A stretch of DNA of 64,000 bases, taken from positions 182,027-246,026 of the forward strand of contig NZ_BFBP01000007.1 of NCBI RefSeq assembly GCF_003112695.1, given 5' to 3'. Origin of the DNA: Azospira sp. I13 (lineage in GTDB: Bacteria > Pseudomonadota > Gammaproteobacteria > Burkholderiales > Rhodocyclaceae). Position numbers and translations under genes: made by a program. Under the pieces are notes generated by a model that ran no database searches, was not told where the DNA came from, and saw only the letters and a program-made list of their open reading frames with translations. This document shows positions 46,475 to 55,191 of this stretch, piece by piece (position 1 is the stretch's first letter; each line of letters opens with the position of its first letter).

Positions 46475-47629
46475 TCAGACGACGTGCAGCCGGGGGGCCG
46501 GGCGGCCGCTCCCCTGCATGCCTTCCAGGTAGTAACTCATCAGTTCGCGAAAGCCCGGGGGGCGCTTGAAGGCCATGGCGTAGCTGCGTACCCGGGAGAG
46601 GATGCGACGGGCCATGCCCTCGTCGATGTCGATGCCCAGGTCCTTGTAGGCGTGGATCACGGCGGTGGAGCCGGAATGCTTGCCCAGCACGATGCGGTGG
46701 CCCTTGCCCACTTCCGCCGGATCGAAGGCCTGGTAGTTGTCCGGGTGCTTGGCCAGGCCATCCACATGGATGCCGGCCTCGTGGGTGAACACATTGGCAC
46801 CGACGATGCTCTTGTTCACCGCCACGGGGCGGCCGGAAGCCTTGGCCACCAGGTCGGAGATGGCCGGCAGCTGCAGGGGATCGACGCCGCTGTCGATGTC
46901 GTAGAGGTGCTTGAGGGCGATCACTGACTCCTCCAGGGGCGCATTACCGGCCCGCTCGCCCAGGCCGTTCACCGTGGTGTTGATGTGGGTGGCGCCGGCG
47001 GTTACCGCGGCCAGGGTGTTGGCCGTGGCCAGCCCCAGGTCGTCGTGGGCGTGGATTTCGATTTCCAGGTCGCTGTTGGCCCGCAGGGCGGCGATGCGCT
47101 GGTGGGTGATGAAGGGGTCCAGCACGCCCAGGGTGTCGGCGAAGCGGAAGCGGCGGGCGCCGGCGGCCTGGGCCGCCTCCATGACCCGCAGCAGGAAATC
47201 GGGATCGGCCCGGGAGGCATCCTCGCCCCCCACCGCCACTTCCAGCCCGGCGGCCCGGGCCTCGGCCACGGTACGGCGGATGCTTTCCAGCACCCAGCGG
47301 TGGTCCTTGTTCAGCTTGTGGCGGATCTGCTGATCCGATACAGGCATGGAGAGATTGACGATATGGGCATTGCAGCGGCGGGCGGCGGCCAGGTCGGACG
47401 CGCACATGCGGCCCCAGACCATAAGACGGCTGGGCAGCTTGAGGATCGCAATGGCCCGGATCACTTCCTGCTCCAGGTCGCCCATGGCGGGAATGCCCAC
47501 CTCCATCTCCGGCACCCCGGCAGCCGCCAGGGCCTGGGCGATGGCCAGCTTCTCCTCGGCGGTGAACGCCACCCCGGCGGTCTGTTCGCCGTCGCGCAGG
47601 GTGGTGTCGTTGATGGTGATGGTTGTCAT
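46475..47629 (-). CDS. nifV: NifV homocitrate synthase
   Basis: 384 aa TIM-barrel acyltransferase of the DRE-TIM class. [17 protein letters not shown] near residue 7 carries the divalent metal Asp and catalytic Arg, and [14 protein letters not shown] carries the metal histidines. It makes homocitrate from acetyl-CoA and 2-oxoglutarate, the organic ligand of FeMo-co, which marks the organism as a diazotroph. It is the first gene of the unit and lies just behind the -24/-12 promoter. Confidence 0.96.
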   Translation of the reverse strand: MTTITINDTTLRDGEQTAGVAFTAEEKLAIAQALAAAGVPEMEVGIPAMGDLEQEVIRAIAILKLPSRLMVWGRMCASDLAAARRCNAHIVNLSMPVSDQQIRHKLNKDHRWVLESIRRTVAEARAAGLEVAVGGEDASRADPDFLLRVMEAAQAAGARRFRFADTLGVLDPFITHQRIAALRANSDLEIEIHAHDDLGLATANTLAAVTAGATHINTTVNGLGERAGNAPLEESVIALKHLYDIDSGVDPLQLPAISDLVAKASGRPVAVNKSIVGANVFTHEAGIHVDGLAKHPDNYQAFDPAEVGKGHRIVLGKHSGSTAVIHAYKDLGIDIDEGMARRILSRVRSYAMAFKRPPGFRELMSYYLEGMQGSGRPAPRLHVV

Positions 47630-47652
47630 GGCATGGCCTCTTGCCCTGACTT

Positions 47653-47670
47653 CAGCAATAAGGGTGCCAG
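47653..47670 (-). promoter_or_regulatory. sigma-54 (-24/-12) promoter of nifV-nifW-fixABCX
   Basis: The minus strand reads CTGGCACCCTTATTGCTG, a full match to TGGCAC-N5-TTGC. The predicted start is near 47643, 14 bases before the nifV ATG. Confidence 0.88.
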
Positions 47671-47698
47671 CCCTGGATCATCAAAATAAACACAATTA

Positions 47699-47711
47699 AA
47701 TCAACAAATTA
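47699..47711. promoter_or_regulatory. IHF-type site upstream of nifV
   Basis: AATCAACAAATTA matches WATCAANNNNTTR at every defined base. It lies in an AT-rich stretch centred ~62 bp upstream of the predicted start, between the NifA site and the -24 element. Confidence 0.65.
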
Positions 47712-47757
47712 TTTAATTGCCGCAGGAGCTGATGGGACACGACGGAAATGCGACAAA

Positions 47758-47773
47758 TGTCGCTTTTCCCACA
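47758..47773. promoter_or_regulatory. NifA upstream activator sequence (TGT-N10-ACA)
   Basis: TGTCGCTTTTCCCACA fits TGT-N10-ACA exactly, centred ~122 bp upstream of the nifV start, a normal UAS distance. It overlaps a second dyad, GCGACA-AA-TGTCGC at 47750-47763. Confidence 0.78.
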
Positions 47774-47890
47774 GCAGGGAATTCGCCCCTGCGGGGAGAC
47801 AGCCGCTAGCGGGGCCTGGGTTCAGGCCGGCAAAGTGCTGGAGGGAAACCGGGGAAGACCGGGAGAAACGGAGCGTTTGAGGGAAGCAAC

Positions 47891-47915
47891 GGCGGGCGGG
47901 AGAACACCGCCCGCC
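47891..47915 (-). terminator. strong GC hairpin after hemW
   Basis: Nine-base arms GGCGGGCGG and CCGCCCGCC with a seven-base loop, 4 bp past the hemW stop. There is no T-run, so it is a candidate 3' hairpin for the hemW transcript. The rest of 47774-47890 shows nothing recognisable. Confidence 0.45.
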
Positions 47916-47919
47916 AGAA

Positions 47920-49137
47920 TCACGCCGCGAGGAAGCGGGTCAGCAGGGCATTGAGGAAGCGCCGCCCCTGGTCGGTGGGGGCGATGCACTGGGCTGTCTG
48001 GGTGAGCAGGCCGTCATCTACGGCCGCCACCAGTTGCTGGCGGACCAGCAGCAGGGGCAGGCCGGTACGCTGTTCGAAGAGGGCCGGATCGAAGCCCTGG
48101 TTGAGGCGCAGGGCATTCATGAGGAACTCGAAGGGAAGGTCGTCCACCGTCACCCCATGCTGCTCCTGGATGGGCCGGCCGGCACCCACCTGTTCCAGGT
48201 ACTGCTTGGGCTGCTTCCAGCGCATCTGCCGCTGCACGGAAAAGCCCCCCTGGTCCGGCAGGGTGAGCTTGCCGTGGGCCCCGGCGCCGATCCCCAGGTA
48301 GTCGCCGAAGGTCCAGTAGTTGAGGTTGTGCCGGCATTGGTAGCCGGGCTTGGCGAAAGCCGAGGTTTCGTAATGCACGTAACCAGCCTCTGCCAGGCGG
48401 GCCTCGATGGCGTCCTGCATGTCGGCGCAGGTATCGCCCTCCGGCAGCTCGGGTGGCCGGGCGGCAAAGAGGGTATTGGGCTCCAGGGTCAGCTGGTAGC
48501 AGGAAAGGTGGGGTGGGGTGAAGGAGAGGGCCGTTTCCAGGTCGGCCTGGGCTTCGGCCAGGCTTTGCTCCGGCAGGCCGTACATCAGGTCGAGATTGAA
48601 CCGCTCGAAGTGGCGCTTGGCCAGTTCGATGGCAAAGCGGGCCTCGGCGCTGTCGTGGATGCGGCCCAGGGCTTGCAGATGACGGTCGTTGAAGCTCTGG
48701 ATGCCGAGGGACAGGCGATTCACCCCGGCCTCGCGGAAGGCTGCGAACTTGCCGGCCTCCGCCGTGCCCGGATTGGCCTCCAGGGTGATTTCCGCTTCAG
48801 GCAACAGAGGCAGGCGCATACGCACCGCCGTCAGCAACTCATGGAGGGCGTCGCCGGAGAGCAGACTGGGGGTACCGCCACCGATGAAGATGGAGGAAAT
48901 CTTGCGCCCCCACACCGAAGGCAGGGCACTCTCCAGATCGGCGATAAGGGCGGCCACATAGGCGACCTCTTCGTTTTCCAGCCGGGCTTCGTGGGAATTG
49001 AAGTCGCAGTAGGGGCACTTCTTCACGCACCAGGGCACGTGGATGTAGAGGGCCAGGGGCGGCGGGCTGGTGAAGTGCAGCGGGCTGCCGCCGGCGCGGG
49101 CGCTGCCGGCGACGGCGATGGGAATGATGCGGGACAC
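47920..49137 (-). CDS. hemW: HemW heme chaperone (radical SAM)
   Basis: 405 aa. The radical-SAM CxxxCxxC motif lies in HVPWCVKKCPYCDF, followed by GGGTPSLL and EANPGT. HemW resembles coproporphyrinogen dehydrogenase HemN but acts as a heme-binding chaperone for respiratory enzymes. The N-terminus is ~20 residues longer than usual when the GTG at 49137 is used, and the ribosome site is weak. It lies 36 bp behind rdgB, at the end of the rph-rdgB unit. Confidence 0.92.
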   Translation of the reverse strand: MSRIIPIAVAGSARAGGSPLHFTSPPPLALYIHVPWCVKKCPYCDFNSHEARLENEEVAYVAALIADLESALPSVWGRKISSIFIGGGTPSLLSGDALHELLTAVRMRLPLLPEAEITLEANPGTAEAGKFAAFREAGVNRLSLGIQSFNDRHLQALGRIHDSAEARFAIELAKRHFERFNLDLMYGLPEQSLAEAQADLETALSFTPPHLSCYQLTLEPNTLFAARPPELPEGDTCADMQDAIEARLAEAGYVHYETSAFAKPGYQCRHNLNYWTFGDYLGIGAGAHGKLTLPDQGGFSVQRQMRWKQPKQYLEQVGAGRPIQEQHGVTVDDLPFEFLMNALRLNQGFDPALFEQRTGLPLLLVRQQLVAAVDDGLLTQTAQCIAPTDQGRRFLNALLTRFLAA

Positions 49138-49173
49138 AGAAACTCGAAAGGAAGCGGACGGTCCTGAGAACCC

Positions 49174-49773
49174 TCAGGCCGCCGGGAGTTCCTGCTTGAG
49201 GCGTTCAATCAGCCGGGCCATGGCCTGGCCCCGGTGGGAAAGACGGTTCTTCACCTCGGCGTCCAGCTCGGCGGCCGTGGCCTGTTCCGCCGGCACGTAG
49301 AACAGGGGGTCGTAACCGAAGCCCCCCTCGCCGCGGTAATCGCCGATGATCTCGCCGTGCCATTCGCCCTCGGCCACCAGGGGCTGGGGATCTTCGCCGT
49401 GGCGCACCAGCACCAGCAGGGAGACGAAATGGGCACGGCGGTCGGCCACACCTTGCAGGGCGGCCAGCAGCTTCTCGTTGTTGCGGGCATCGGACTTGGG
49501 TTCGCCGGCGTAGCGGGCCGACTGCACACCGGGAGCGCCACCCAGGGCCTTGACGCACAGGCCGGAATCGTCGGCCAGGGCCGGCAGGCCGGTCAGCTGG
49601 GCAGCATGGCGGGCCTTGGCGAGGGCGTTCTCGAGGAAGGTGTGGTGGGGCTCTTCCGCCTCCGGTACCCCCAGTTCGCCCTGGGGAATAAGCTGGATGC
49701 CCAGGGGCGTCAGCAGGGCCGACAGTTCCTTGAGCTTCTTGGCGTTATTGGAGGCGAGAACGATCTTTTGCAT
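49174..49773 (-). CDS. rdgB: RdgB/HAM1 non-canonical purine NTP pyrophosphatase
   Basis: 199 aa. SNNAKKLKEL near the start, ADDSGLCVKALGGAPGVQSARY and GFGYDPLFYVP are the ITPase signatures. It removes dITP and XTP from nucleotide pools. The ATG at 49773 (MQKIVLASNN) is the family start; an ATG two codons earlier at 49779 overlaps the upstream stop as TGATG and may be used through translational coupling. Confidence 0.95.
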   Translation of the reverse strand: MQKIVLASNNAKKLKELSALLTPLGIQLIPQGELGVPEAEEPHHTFLENALAKARHAAQLTGLPALADDSGLCVKALGGAPGVQSARYAGEPKSDARNNEKLLAALQGVADRRAHFVSLLVLVRHGEDPQPLVAEGEWHGEIIGDYRGEGGFGYDPLFYVPAEQATAAELDAEVKNRLSHRGQAMARLIERLKQELPAA

Positions 49774-49778
49774 GGCCA

Positions 49779-50696
49779 TCAATCGAGACGTTGGTAGGGA
49801 ACGCGCTGCAGTTCCTTGGGCATGGCATCGCTCCGGCCCAGCAGCACCAGACCGATGCCGTCGAGGAGCGCGCGGGTGATCCTGCCACCGGCAACGCGGA
49901 AGGCGGAAAGGCCGAAAGCACCGGCATTGCGGCAACGCAGGACGAGGGCATGGTTGGCGAAGTCAGCCTCCACAGAAAGCTGCATGGGAATGGCTTCCGG
50001 CAGGGTGAAACGCAGGCCGGGGCCGCCTTCCGGCAGCATGGTGCTGTCTTCCTGCTGTACCCGCAGGTTCACCATTTCCAGCTCCTTGCGCAGGATGGCA
50101 GCCTGGTCCAGGGGGCAGACCGCCACCAGGGGCTGGGGCGCCTGGTAACGCACCTGGAACAGCACCTTCTCGTAGTAGCTGCGATCGAAGCGGGTGGTGC
50201 TGCGGTAATCCACGAAACCGTCATGCCAGGCCAGACCGGAGAAATGGTTGCGGGCATTGAGGCGATAGACCCGGGGCAGGGCCGGCTTCAGGGTGTTGGC
50301 GTGGCGGACGAGCTGGTTGAAGTAATCGAACACCGCCTTCAAATCCTGGTGCAACTGCTCGGTCATGGCCTGCTGTTGCCGCTGCTGCTCGGCATCGTCC
50401 ACCGTCCGGGTGGCTGCCGCCTCGGCCAGTTCCGCCAGCAGGTCCACGAATGGGAGCGCAGGCTCCGGCTCGGCTGGGGCCGCAACACCTTGCGGCGCCC
50501 GCGCCGGCTCCGGCGGCAGCTGCCGCTTGGCATCGGCCGCGATGGCGGGAAAATCCTTGGCCTGGGAACGCAAGCCGGTGACTGCCGGATCGGCCACGGC
50601 ATTTTCCAGACGCTGATCAAAATCGGCGATGGACTGTTCCAGGTCGTCCAACAGGGCCTTGATGGGATCTAGCCCCTGATCCTTGGCGCGATGCAT
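49779..50696 (-). CDS. conserved protein of unknown function between rph and rdgB
   Basis: 305 aa, not recognised. Residues 1-110 are helical with a Pro/Ala linker. Residues ~115-305 look globular and partly beta (FDYFNQLVRHANTLKPALPRVYRL, RSYYEKVLFQVRYQAP, MLPEGGPGLRFTLPEAIPM). No signal peptide, membrane helix or catalytic motif. GGAG lies seven bases before ATG 50696. Spacing is 14 bp from rph, and the stop overlaps a possible rdgB start, so it belongs to the operon. Function cannot be assigned. Confidence 0.8.
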   Translation of the reverse strand: MHRAKDQGLDPIKALLDDLEQSIADFDQRLENAVADPAVTGLRSQAKDFPAIAADAKRQLPPEPARAPQGVAAPAEPEPALPFVDLLAELAEAAATRTVDDAEQQRQQQAMTEQLHQDLKAVFDYFNQLVRHANTLKPALPRVYRLNARNHFSGLAWHDGFVDYRSTTRFDRSYYEKVLFQVRYQAPQPLVAVCPLDQAAILRKELEMVNLRVQQEDSTMLPEGGPGLRFTLPEAIPMQLSVEADFANHALVLRCRNAGAFGLSAFRVAGGRITRALLDGIGLVLLGRSDAMPKELQRVPYQRLD

Positions 50697-50710
50697 GGGA
50701 TGGCTCCGAA

Positions 50711-51427
50711 TCAATCCGCCAGGGCGGTTTCCTGGGCGTGGATGAGCTGACGAATGCCGGCCTCGGCCAGATCCAGCAGGACATTCATCTGCTGCCGGCT
50801 GAAGGGCTCGCCCTCGGCGGTTCCCTGGACTTCCACCAGGCCGCCGCTGCCGGTCATGATGACGTTCATGTCGGTATCGCAGCCGGAGTCTTCCGGGTAA
50901 TCCAGGTCGAGGACCGGAGTGCCCTGGTAGATGCCGACGGAAATGGCGGCCACATGTTCGCGAATGGGATTTTCCGCCAGCTTGCCGGCAGCCACCAGGG
51001 ACTGGCAGGCATCCCACAGGGCTACCCAGGCGCCGGTGATGGAGGCACAGCGGGTGCCGCCATCGGCCTGCAGTACGTCACAGTCCAGGGTGATCTGGCG
51101 CTCCCCCAGGGCCTTCAGGTCGGTGACGGCGCGCAGGGAGCGGCCGATCAGGCGCTGGATTTCCTGGGTACGGCCGGTCTGCTTGCCCTTAGCCGCCTCC
51201 CGGGCGCTACGGGTGTGGGTGGAGCGGGGCAGCATGCCGTATTCGGCAGTGACCCAACCCTGGCCCTTGCCCCGCAGGAAGGGCGGCAGGCTCTCTTCCA
51301 CGCTGGCGGTGCACAGCACCTTGGTGTCGCCCATTTCCACCAGCACCGAACCTTCGGCATGGCGGGTAAAGCGGCGGGTGATGCGGACGGTACGGAGCTG
51401 GTCCGCGGAGCGCTGGCTGGGACGCAT
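50711..51427 (-). CDS. rph: RNase PH
   Basis: 238 aa phosphorolytic 3' exoribonuclease trimming tRNA precursors. Full length, with the family runs [39 protein letters not shown] and [12 protein letters not shown]. It lies 9 bp behind the PP2C gene. Confidence 0.96.
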   Translation of the reverse strand: MRPSQRSADQLRTVRITRRFTRHAEGSVLVEMGDTKVLCTASVEESLPPFLRGKGQGWVTAEYGMLPRSTHTRSAREAAKGKQTGRTQEIQRLIGRSLRAVTDLKALGERQITLDCDVLQADGGTRCASITGAWVALWDACQSLVAAGKLAENPIREHVAAISVGIYQGTPVLDLDYPEDSGCDTDMNVIMTGSGGLVEVQGTAEGEPFSRQQMNVLLDLAEAGIRQLIHAQETALAD

Positions 51428-51436
51428 GGAATTTCC

Positions 51437-52348
51437 TTACTTGGAGTATTTCTGGATGGCGAAGCGGATTTCGCTGATGGCCTTTTCGATCTCGTCGTCG
51501 GAGAGATCGGTCTTGTAGGTGGGGTCCCGGCCGAACTCGCCGAGCTTGGTGGTCACCGCATCCAGGGGCATGGTCTGGGTCATCACCGTGCTGGAGGCTT
51601 CCTCGCTGTAGCTCTGTTCCCAGCGCACGGCCACTACGGAAAGGTTGTCGCCATAGGGGCCGGAGCGGATTTCCGCCTGATTGAGCAGCATCGGCACGGC
51701 TTGCATCAGGTTGGCGCCCTTCAGGGAACTGGCCATGATGTCGCCGGGCAGCGGCCCCCACAGGCCATCGGTGCAGAGGACCAGAACATCGCCGACTTCC
51801 AGGGGGGTCTTGCGGGAGAACTCGATCTCGGGCGGATTCTCGCCCCCCAGGCAGCTATAGACCTTGTTACGGTCCGGGTGGGTGGCAGCCTGAGCTTCGC
51901 TGATCAGGCCTTCATCCATCAGCAGGCGGACCCGGGAATGGTCCCGGGTGGTAGCCAGCACCTTGCCGTCGCGCATGTGGTAAAGCCGGGAATCACCGGC
52001 ATGGGCCCAGTAGGCAATGTTGTCCTGGATGAGGCAGGCGACGCAGGTGGTGCGGGGGGAATCCTTCAGCCGGTGTTCCTGGGAATAATCCAGGATGGCA
52101 TGGTGGGCATTGGTCATGCCCTTCTGCAGAAAGAGGAAGGGATCGTCGATTTCCGGCTGGGCATCCCGCTGGAAAGCGGAGGTGAGGCTCTGCACGGCAA
52201 TCTGGGCCGCAACCTCGCCATGGTGATGCCCCCCCATGCCGTCGGCGACGACCAGCAGCACGGCCTCCCGGGAATAGCAGTAGGCAATGCGGTCTTCGTT
52301 GTTCTGCCGCTTGCCGACGCGGCTTTCCTGATAGACGGTGAATTTCAT
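51437..52348 (-). CDS. PP2C-family Ser/Thr phosphatase
   Basis: 303 aa. PPM/PP2C motifs: KRQNNEDR near residue 13, VVADGMGGH with a metal Asp, HAGDSRLYHMRDGK, CTDGLWG and GPYGDNLSVVAV. A ~55-residue C-terminal tail follows the phosphatase core. Its ATG overlaps the kinase stop by four bases (ATGA), so the kinase-phosphatase pair is produced together and probably acts on shared substrates or on the kinase itself. There is no T6SS cluster around it, where such pairs are often found. Confidence 0.93.
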   Translation of the reverse strand: MKFTVYQESRVGKRQNNEDRIAYCYSREAVLLVVADGMGGHHHGEVAAQIAVQSLTSAFQRDAQPEIDDPFLFLQKGMTNAHHAILDYSQEHRLKDSPRTTCVACLIQDNIAYWAHAGDSRLYHMRDGKVLATTRDHSRVRLLMDEGLISEAQAATHPDRNKVYSCLGGENPPEIEFSRKTPLEVGDVLVLCTDGLWGPLPGDIMASSLKGANLMQAVPMLLNQAEIRSGPYGDNLSVVAVRWEQSYSEEASSTVMTQTMPLDAVTTKLGEFGRDPTYKTDLSDDEIEKAISEIRFAIQKYSK

Positions 52349-53310
52349 TTAGCGGTCATTCCCTTGATCTTGCCCACCAGCTGGTCCAGCCAGCCGCTTC
52401 GCTCATCTGCCTGAGGCTTGCCCTTGACGGGCATCTCCACCACTTCGGTGAGGGCTTTTTGCAGGGCGAAAACACTTTGGGGGCGATACAGGTGATTGAG
52501 GCACAGACACCAGTCGATAGTCTCCAGCAACTGGTCTGAATAATGGCCCTCCCAGCGTACCGAGGCGGGCTGCAGCTGGTCTTTCTCCATGCGGGCATCC
52601 GCCGCTTGGGGTGCTGCCCCTGCGAGACAGGAGTACATGGAGGCGCCAACGGAATAGATGTCGCTCCAGGGCCCCAGTTCGTCCCGCTTGAAATAGTGCT
52701 CGGGTGAGGCGAAGCCCGGGGTGTACATGGGCTTCAGCATCGGGGTGTCGGAATGCAGGGTCTGGCGGGCGGCACCGAAATCAATGAGGACCGGCGTGTT
52801 GTCGGCCCGCAGGTAGATGTTGGAGGGCTTCAGGTCCAGGTGCAGCAGCTTGTGGGAATGGACTTCCCGCAGGCCGTTGAGCATGCGGGTGAACACGCCG
52901 CGGATGAAATTCTCGTGGATGTGGCCCTTGTGCTTCTGGATGAACTCCTGCAGGGTGCGCCCCCGCTCGTATTCCATCACCATGTAAACGGTGTCATTGG
53001 CACGGAAGAAGTTCAACACCCGGATCACGTTCGGATGGGACAGCTTGGCCAGGGCACGCCCCTCTTCAAAGAAGCATTTCATGCCGTAGCGAAAGGCAGA
53101 AAGATGCTCCTGGGAAATATTCGGCCTGGTTTCCCCGTCACCCCGCAGGGCCAGGCTGGCCGGCAGGTATTCCTTGATGGCCACAGGCTTGCCGTCCGGC
53201 CCCTGGGCCAGGTAAACGATGGAAAAACCACCCACCGAGATCTGTTTCTCGATGCGGTAGTCCTCCAAGACAAATCCGGCAGGCAGGGGTGTGTTGGCTT
53301 GTGACGCCAT
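52345..53310 (-). CDS. Hanks-type Ser/Thr protein kinase
   Basis: 321 aa. Glycine loop VGGFSIVYLA near residue 25, ATP lysine in VAIKEYLP, catalytic loop HLDLKPSN, DFG in LIDFGAAR and SPEHY at the activation segment; all key residues are present. The C-terminal ~60 residues are not kinase core, and there is no transmembrane segment. The ATG at 53310 is chosen; a longer in-frame start at 53430 would cross the promoter and has no family sequence. Forms a pair with the overlapping PP2C gene at the head of the unit that also holds rph and rdgB. Confidence 0.92.
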   Translation of the reverse strand: MASQANTPLPAGFVLEDYRIEKQISVGGFSIVYLAQGPDGKPVAIKEYLPASLALRGDGETRPNISQEHLSAFRYGMKCFFEEGRALAKLSHPNVIRVLNFFRANDTVYMVMEYERGRTLQEFIQKHKGHIHENFIRGVFTRMLNGLREVHSHKLLHLDLKPSNIYLRADNTPVLIDFGAARQTLHSDTPMLKPMYTPGFASPEHYFKRDELGPWSDIYSVGASMYSCLAGAAPQAADARMEKDQLQPASVRWEGHYSDQLLETIDWCLCLNHLYRPQSVFALQKALTEVVEMPVKGKPQADERSGWLDQLVGKIKGMTAK

Positions 53311-53323
53311 GAAATCCGACGCT

Positions 53324-53351
53324 ATGATACGGTTCTTCCGCGCATTGTCAG
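53324..53351 (-). promoter_or_regulatory. sigma-70 promoter of the kinase operon
   Basis: Minus-strand CTGACA, 16 bp and TATCAT. The -10 ends 13 bases before the kinase ATG, so the predicted 5' leader is only about 7 bases and carries no ribosome site. Confidence 0.55.
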
Positions 53352-53428
53352 GCTTTGCCCACGGGCTGTAAAGCTGGCATATCCCTTCGCCGCCCCCTGC
53401 CGCGCGTCCTCCGATTCCAAGGAATTCC

Positions 53429-54295
53429 ATGATTTACAGCATGACCGGCTACGCCGCCAAAACCCGCGAGGTGGCGGGAGGCTCCCTGCACCTCGAATTG
53501 CGTAGCGTCAATTCCCGCTTTCTCGACATCCATTTCCGCATCGTGGACGACCTGCGGGTGCTGGAACCGGCCCTGCGCGAAGCCATCACCGCCCGCCTCT
53601 CCCGGGGCAAGGTGGAACTGCGTCTGAACCTGGTGGCCGGTCAGAACCAGAACCGCCAACTGGCCGTCAATGCCGAACTGTTGGCGCAACTCAAATCTCT
53701 TGAAGGGGAAGTACGCCAGACCCTGCCCGGCGCCGCCCCCCTCTCCGTTGCCGAAGTGTTGCGCTGGCCCGGCATGCTCGGGGAACAGGAAGTCGATACC
53801 GCTGCCCTGCACGCCGCCGTGCAGGAACTGCTGCAGGAAGCCCTGGCCGATTTCACCGCCAGCCGGGCCCGGGAAGGTGCCAAGCTGGCCGGCCTGATCC
53901 AGGAACGGGTCGACAAGATTCGCGCCACCGTCGCCGCCGTCACCCCCCTCATTCCCCAGGCCCAGGCCACCTATCAGGACAAGCTCAAGCAGCGTCTGGT
54001 GGAAGCCCTGGGTAGCGCCGACGACGAGCGGGTGCGGCAGGAAGTGGTGCTGTACGCCACCCGCATCGACGTGGATGAGGAACTGACCCGCCTGCAGGCC
54101 CATCTCACCGAGGTGGAGCGCATCCTCAAGGCCGGCGGCAACGCCGGCAAGCGCCTGGATTTCCTCATGCAGGAACTGAACCGGGAAGCCAACACCCTGG
54201 GTTCCAAGTCGGTGCTGACGGATGTTTCCAAGGCCTCCATGGATCTCAAGCTGCTTATCGAGCAGATGCGCGAGCAAATCCAGAACATCGAGTAA
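53429..54295 (+). CDS. yicC: YicC family endoribonuclease-like protein
   Basis: 288 aa, full length. MIYSMTGYA start, [11 protein letters not shown], and the C-terminal [21 protein letters not shown] followed by [14 protein letters not shown]. YicC proteins are oligomeric RNases implicated in small-RNA turnover. AAGGAA precedes the ATG. gmk follows 17 bp later, the usual order. Confidence 0.95.
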   Translation: MIYSMTGYAAKTREVAGGSLHLELRSVNSRFLDIHFRIVDDLRVLEPALREAITARLSRGKVELRLNLVAGQNQNRQLAVNAELLAQLKSLEGEVRQTLPGAAPLSVAEVLRWPGMLGEQEVDTAALHAAVQELLQEALADFTASRAREGAKLAGLIQERVDKIRATVAAVTPLIPQAQATYQDKLKQRLVEALGSADDERVRQEVVLYATRIDVDEELTRLQAHLTEVERILKAGGNAGKRLDFLMQELNREANTLGSKSVLTDVSKASMDLKLLIEQMREQIQNIE

Positions 54296-54312
54296 GGACG
54301 TCAGGAACAGCC

Positions 54313-54921
54313 ATGAGCGGCCATCTCTACATCGTCACCGCCCCCTCCGGCGCCGGCAAGACCACTCTGGTCCGCCTGCTGCTGGAGAACGACCCAGCCA
54401 TCGGCCTCTCCATTTCCCACACCACCCGGGCACCCCGTGCCGGTGAGGAAAACGGCAAGGCCTACCATTTCACTGCCGTCGCCGACTTCCAGGCCATGGC
54501 CGCCCGCGGCGACTTTCTCGAATGGGCCGAGGTGCACGGCAATTACTACGGCACCTCCCGTACCTGGATCGAAGGTCAGTTGGCCGCCGGCCAGGATGTC
54601 TTGCTGGAAATCGACTGGCAGGGCGCCCAGCAAGTGCGCAAGGTCTTCGGTGACGCCATCGGTGTCTTTATCCTGCCGCCCTCCATGGAGGAGCTTGCTC
54701 GTCGCCTGGCCGGCCGCGGCACCGACAGCGAAGCGGTGATCACCCGTCGCCTGGCCGCCGCCCGGGACGAGATGCGCCATGTAGGCGAATTCGACTATGT
54801 TATTATTAACAACGACCTGCAGACGGCCCTCGCCGACCTGCTGGCCGTGGTGCGCGCAACGCGCTTGAAGCTTCCCGAGCAGCAGGAACGCCACGCCGGA
54901 TTGTTCGCTTCGCTGCTCTAA
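54313..54921 (+). CDS. gmk: guanylate kinase
   Basis: 202 aa. P-loop [10 protein letters not shown] and the GMP-binding [19 protein letters not shown] are intact. It converts GMP to GDP. Lies between yicC and rpoZ. Confidence 0.97.
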   Translation: MSGHLYIVTAPSGAGKTTLVRLLLENDPAIGLSISHTTRAPRAGEENGKAYHFTAVADFQAMAARGDFLEWAEVHGNYYGTSRTWIEGQLAAGQDVLLEIDWQGAQQVRKVFGDAIGVFILPPSMEELARRLAGRGTDSEAVITRRLAAARDEMRHVGEFDYVIINNDLQTALADLLAVVRATRLKLPEQQERHAGLFASLL

Positions 54922-54952
54922 ATTTTCCGAATTTTGATTGATTGGATGGACC

Positions 54953-55159
54953 ATGGCCCGAGTTACCGTTGACGATTGCCTGAAACGTATTCCCAACCGC
55001 TTCCAGATGACCCTGGCAGCCACTTACCGGGCCCGCCAACTGGCCAACGGCGCCACTCCCATGCAGGAAGCCGGCAAGGACAAGCCCACCGTGGTGGCCC
55101 TGCGCGAACTGGCTGCCGGCCAGTTCGGCGTCGAAATCCTCAATCGCGGTCAGGCCTGA
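54953..55159 (+). CDS. rpoZ: RNA polymerase omega subunit
   Basis: 68 aa. [19 protein letters not shown] start and the RARQL motif are standard. The ATG at 54953 is the family start; an in-frame ATG five codons earlier is ignored. rpoZ before spoT is the conserved order and joins the omega subunit with the ppGpp enzyme that acts on RNA polymerase. Confidence 0.96.
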   Translation: MARVTVDDCLKRIPNRFQMTLAATYRARQLANGATPMQEAGKDKPTVVALRELAAGQFGVEILNRGQA

Positions 55160-55191
55160 TAAGGCATCGGGCGGGATGAAGGATTTACGGC

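Noticed and set aside
47748..47954. 68-codon plus-strand frame between nifV and hemW
   Set aside because: Low-complexity translation, starts inside the palindrome near the NifA site and overlaps the hemW 3' end.
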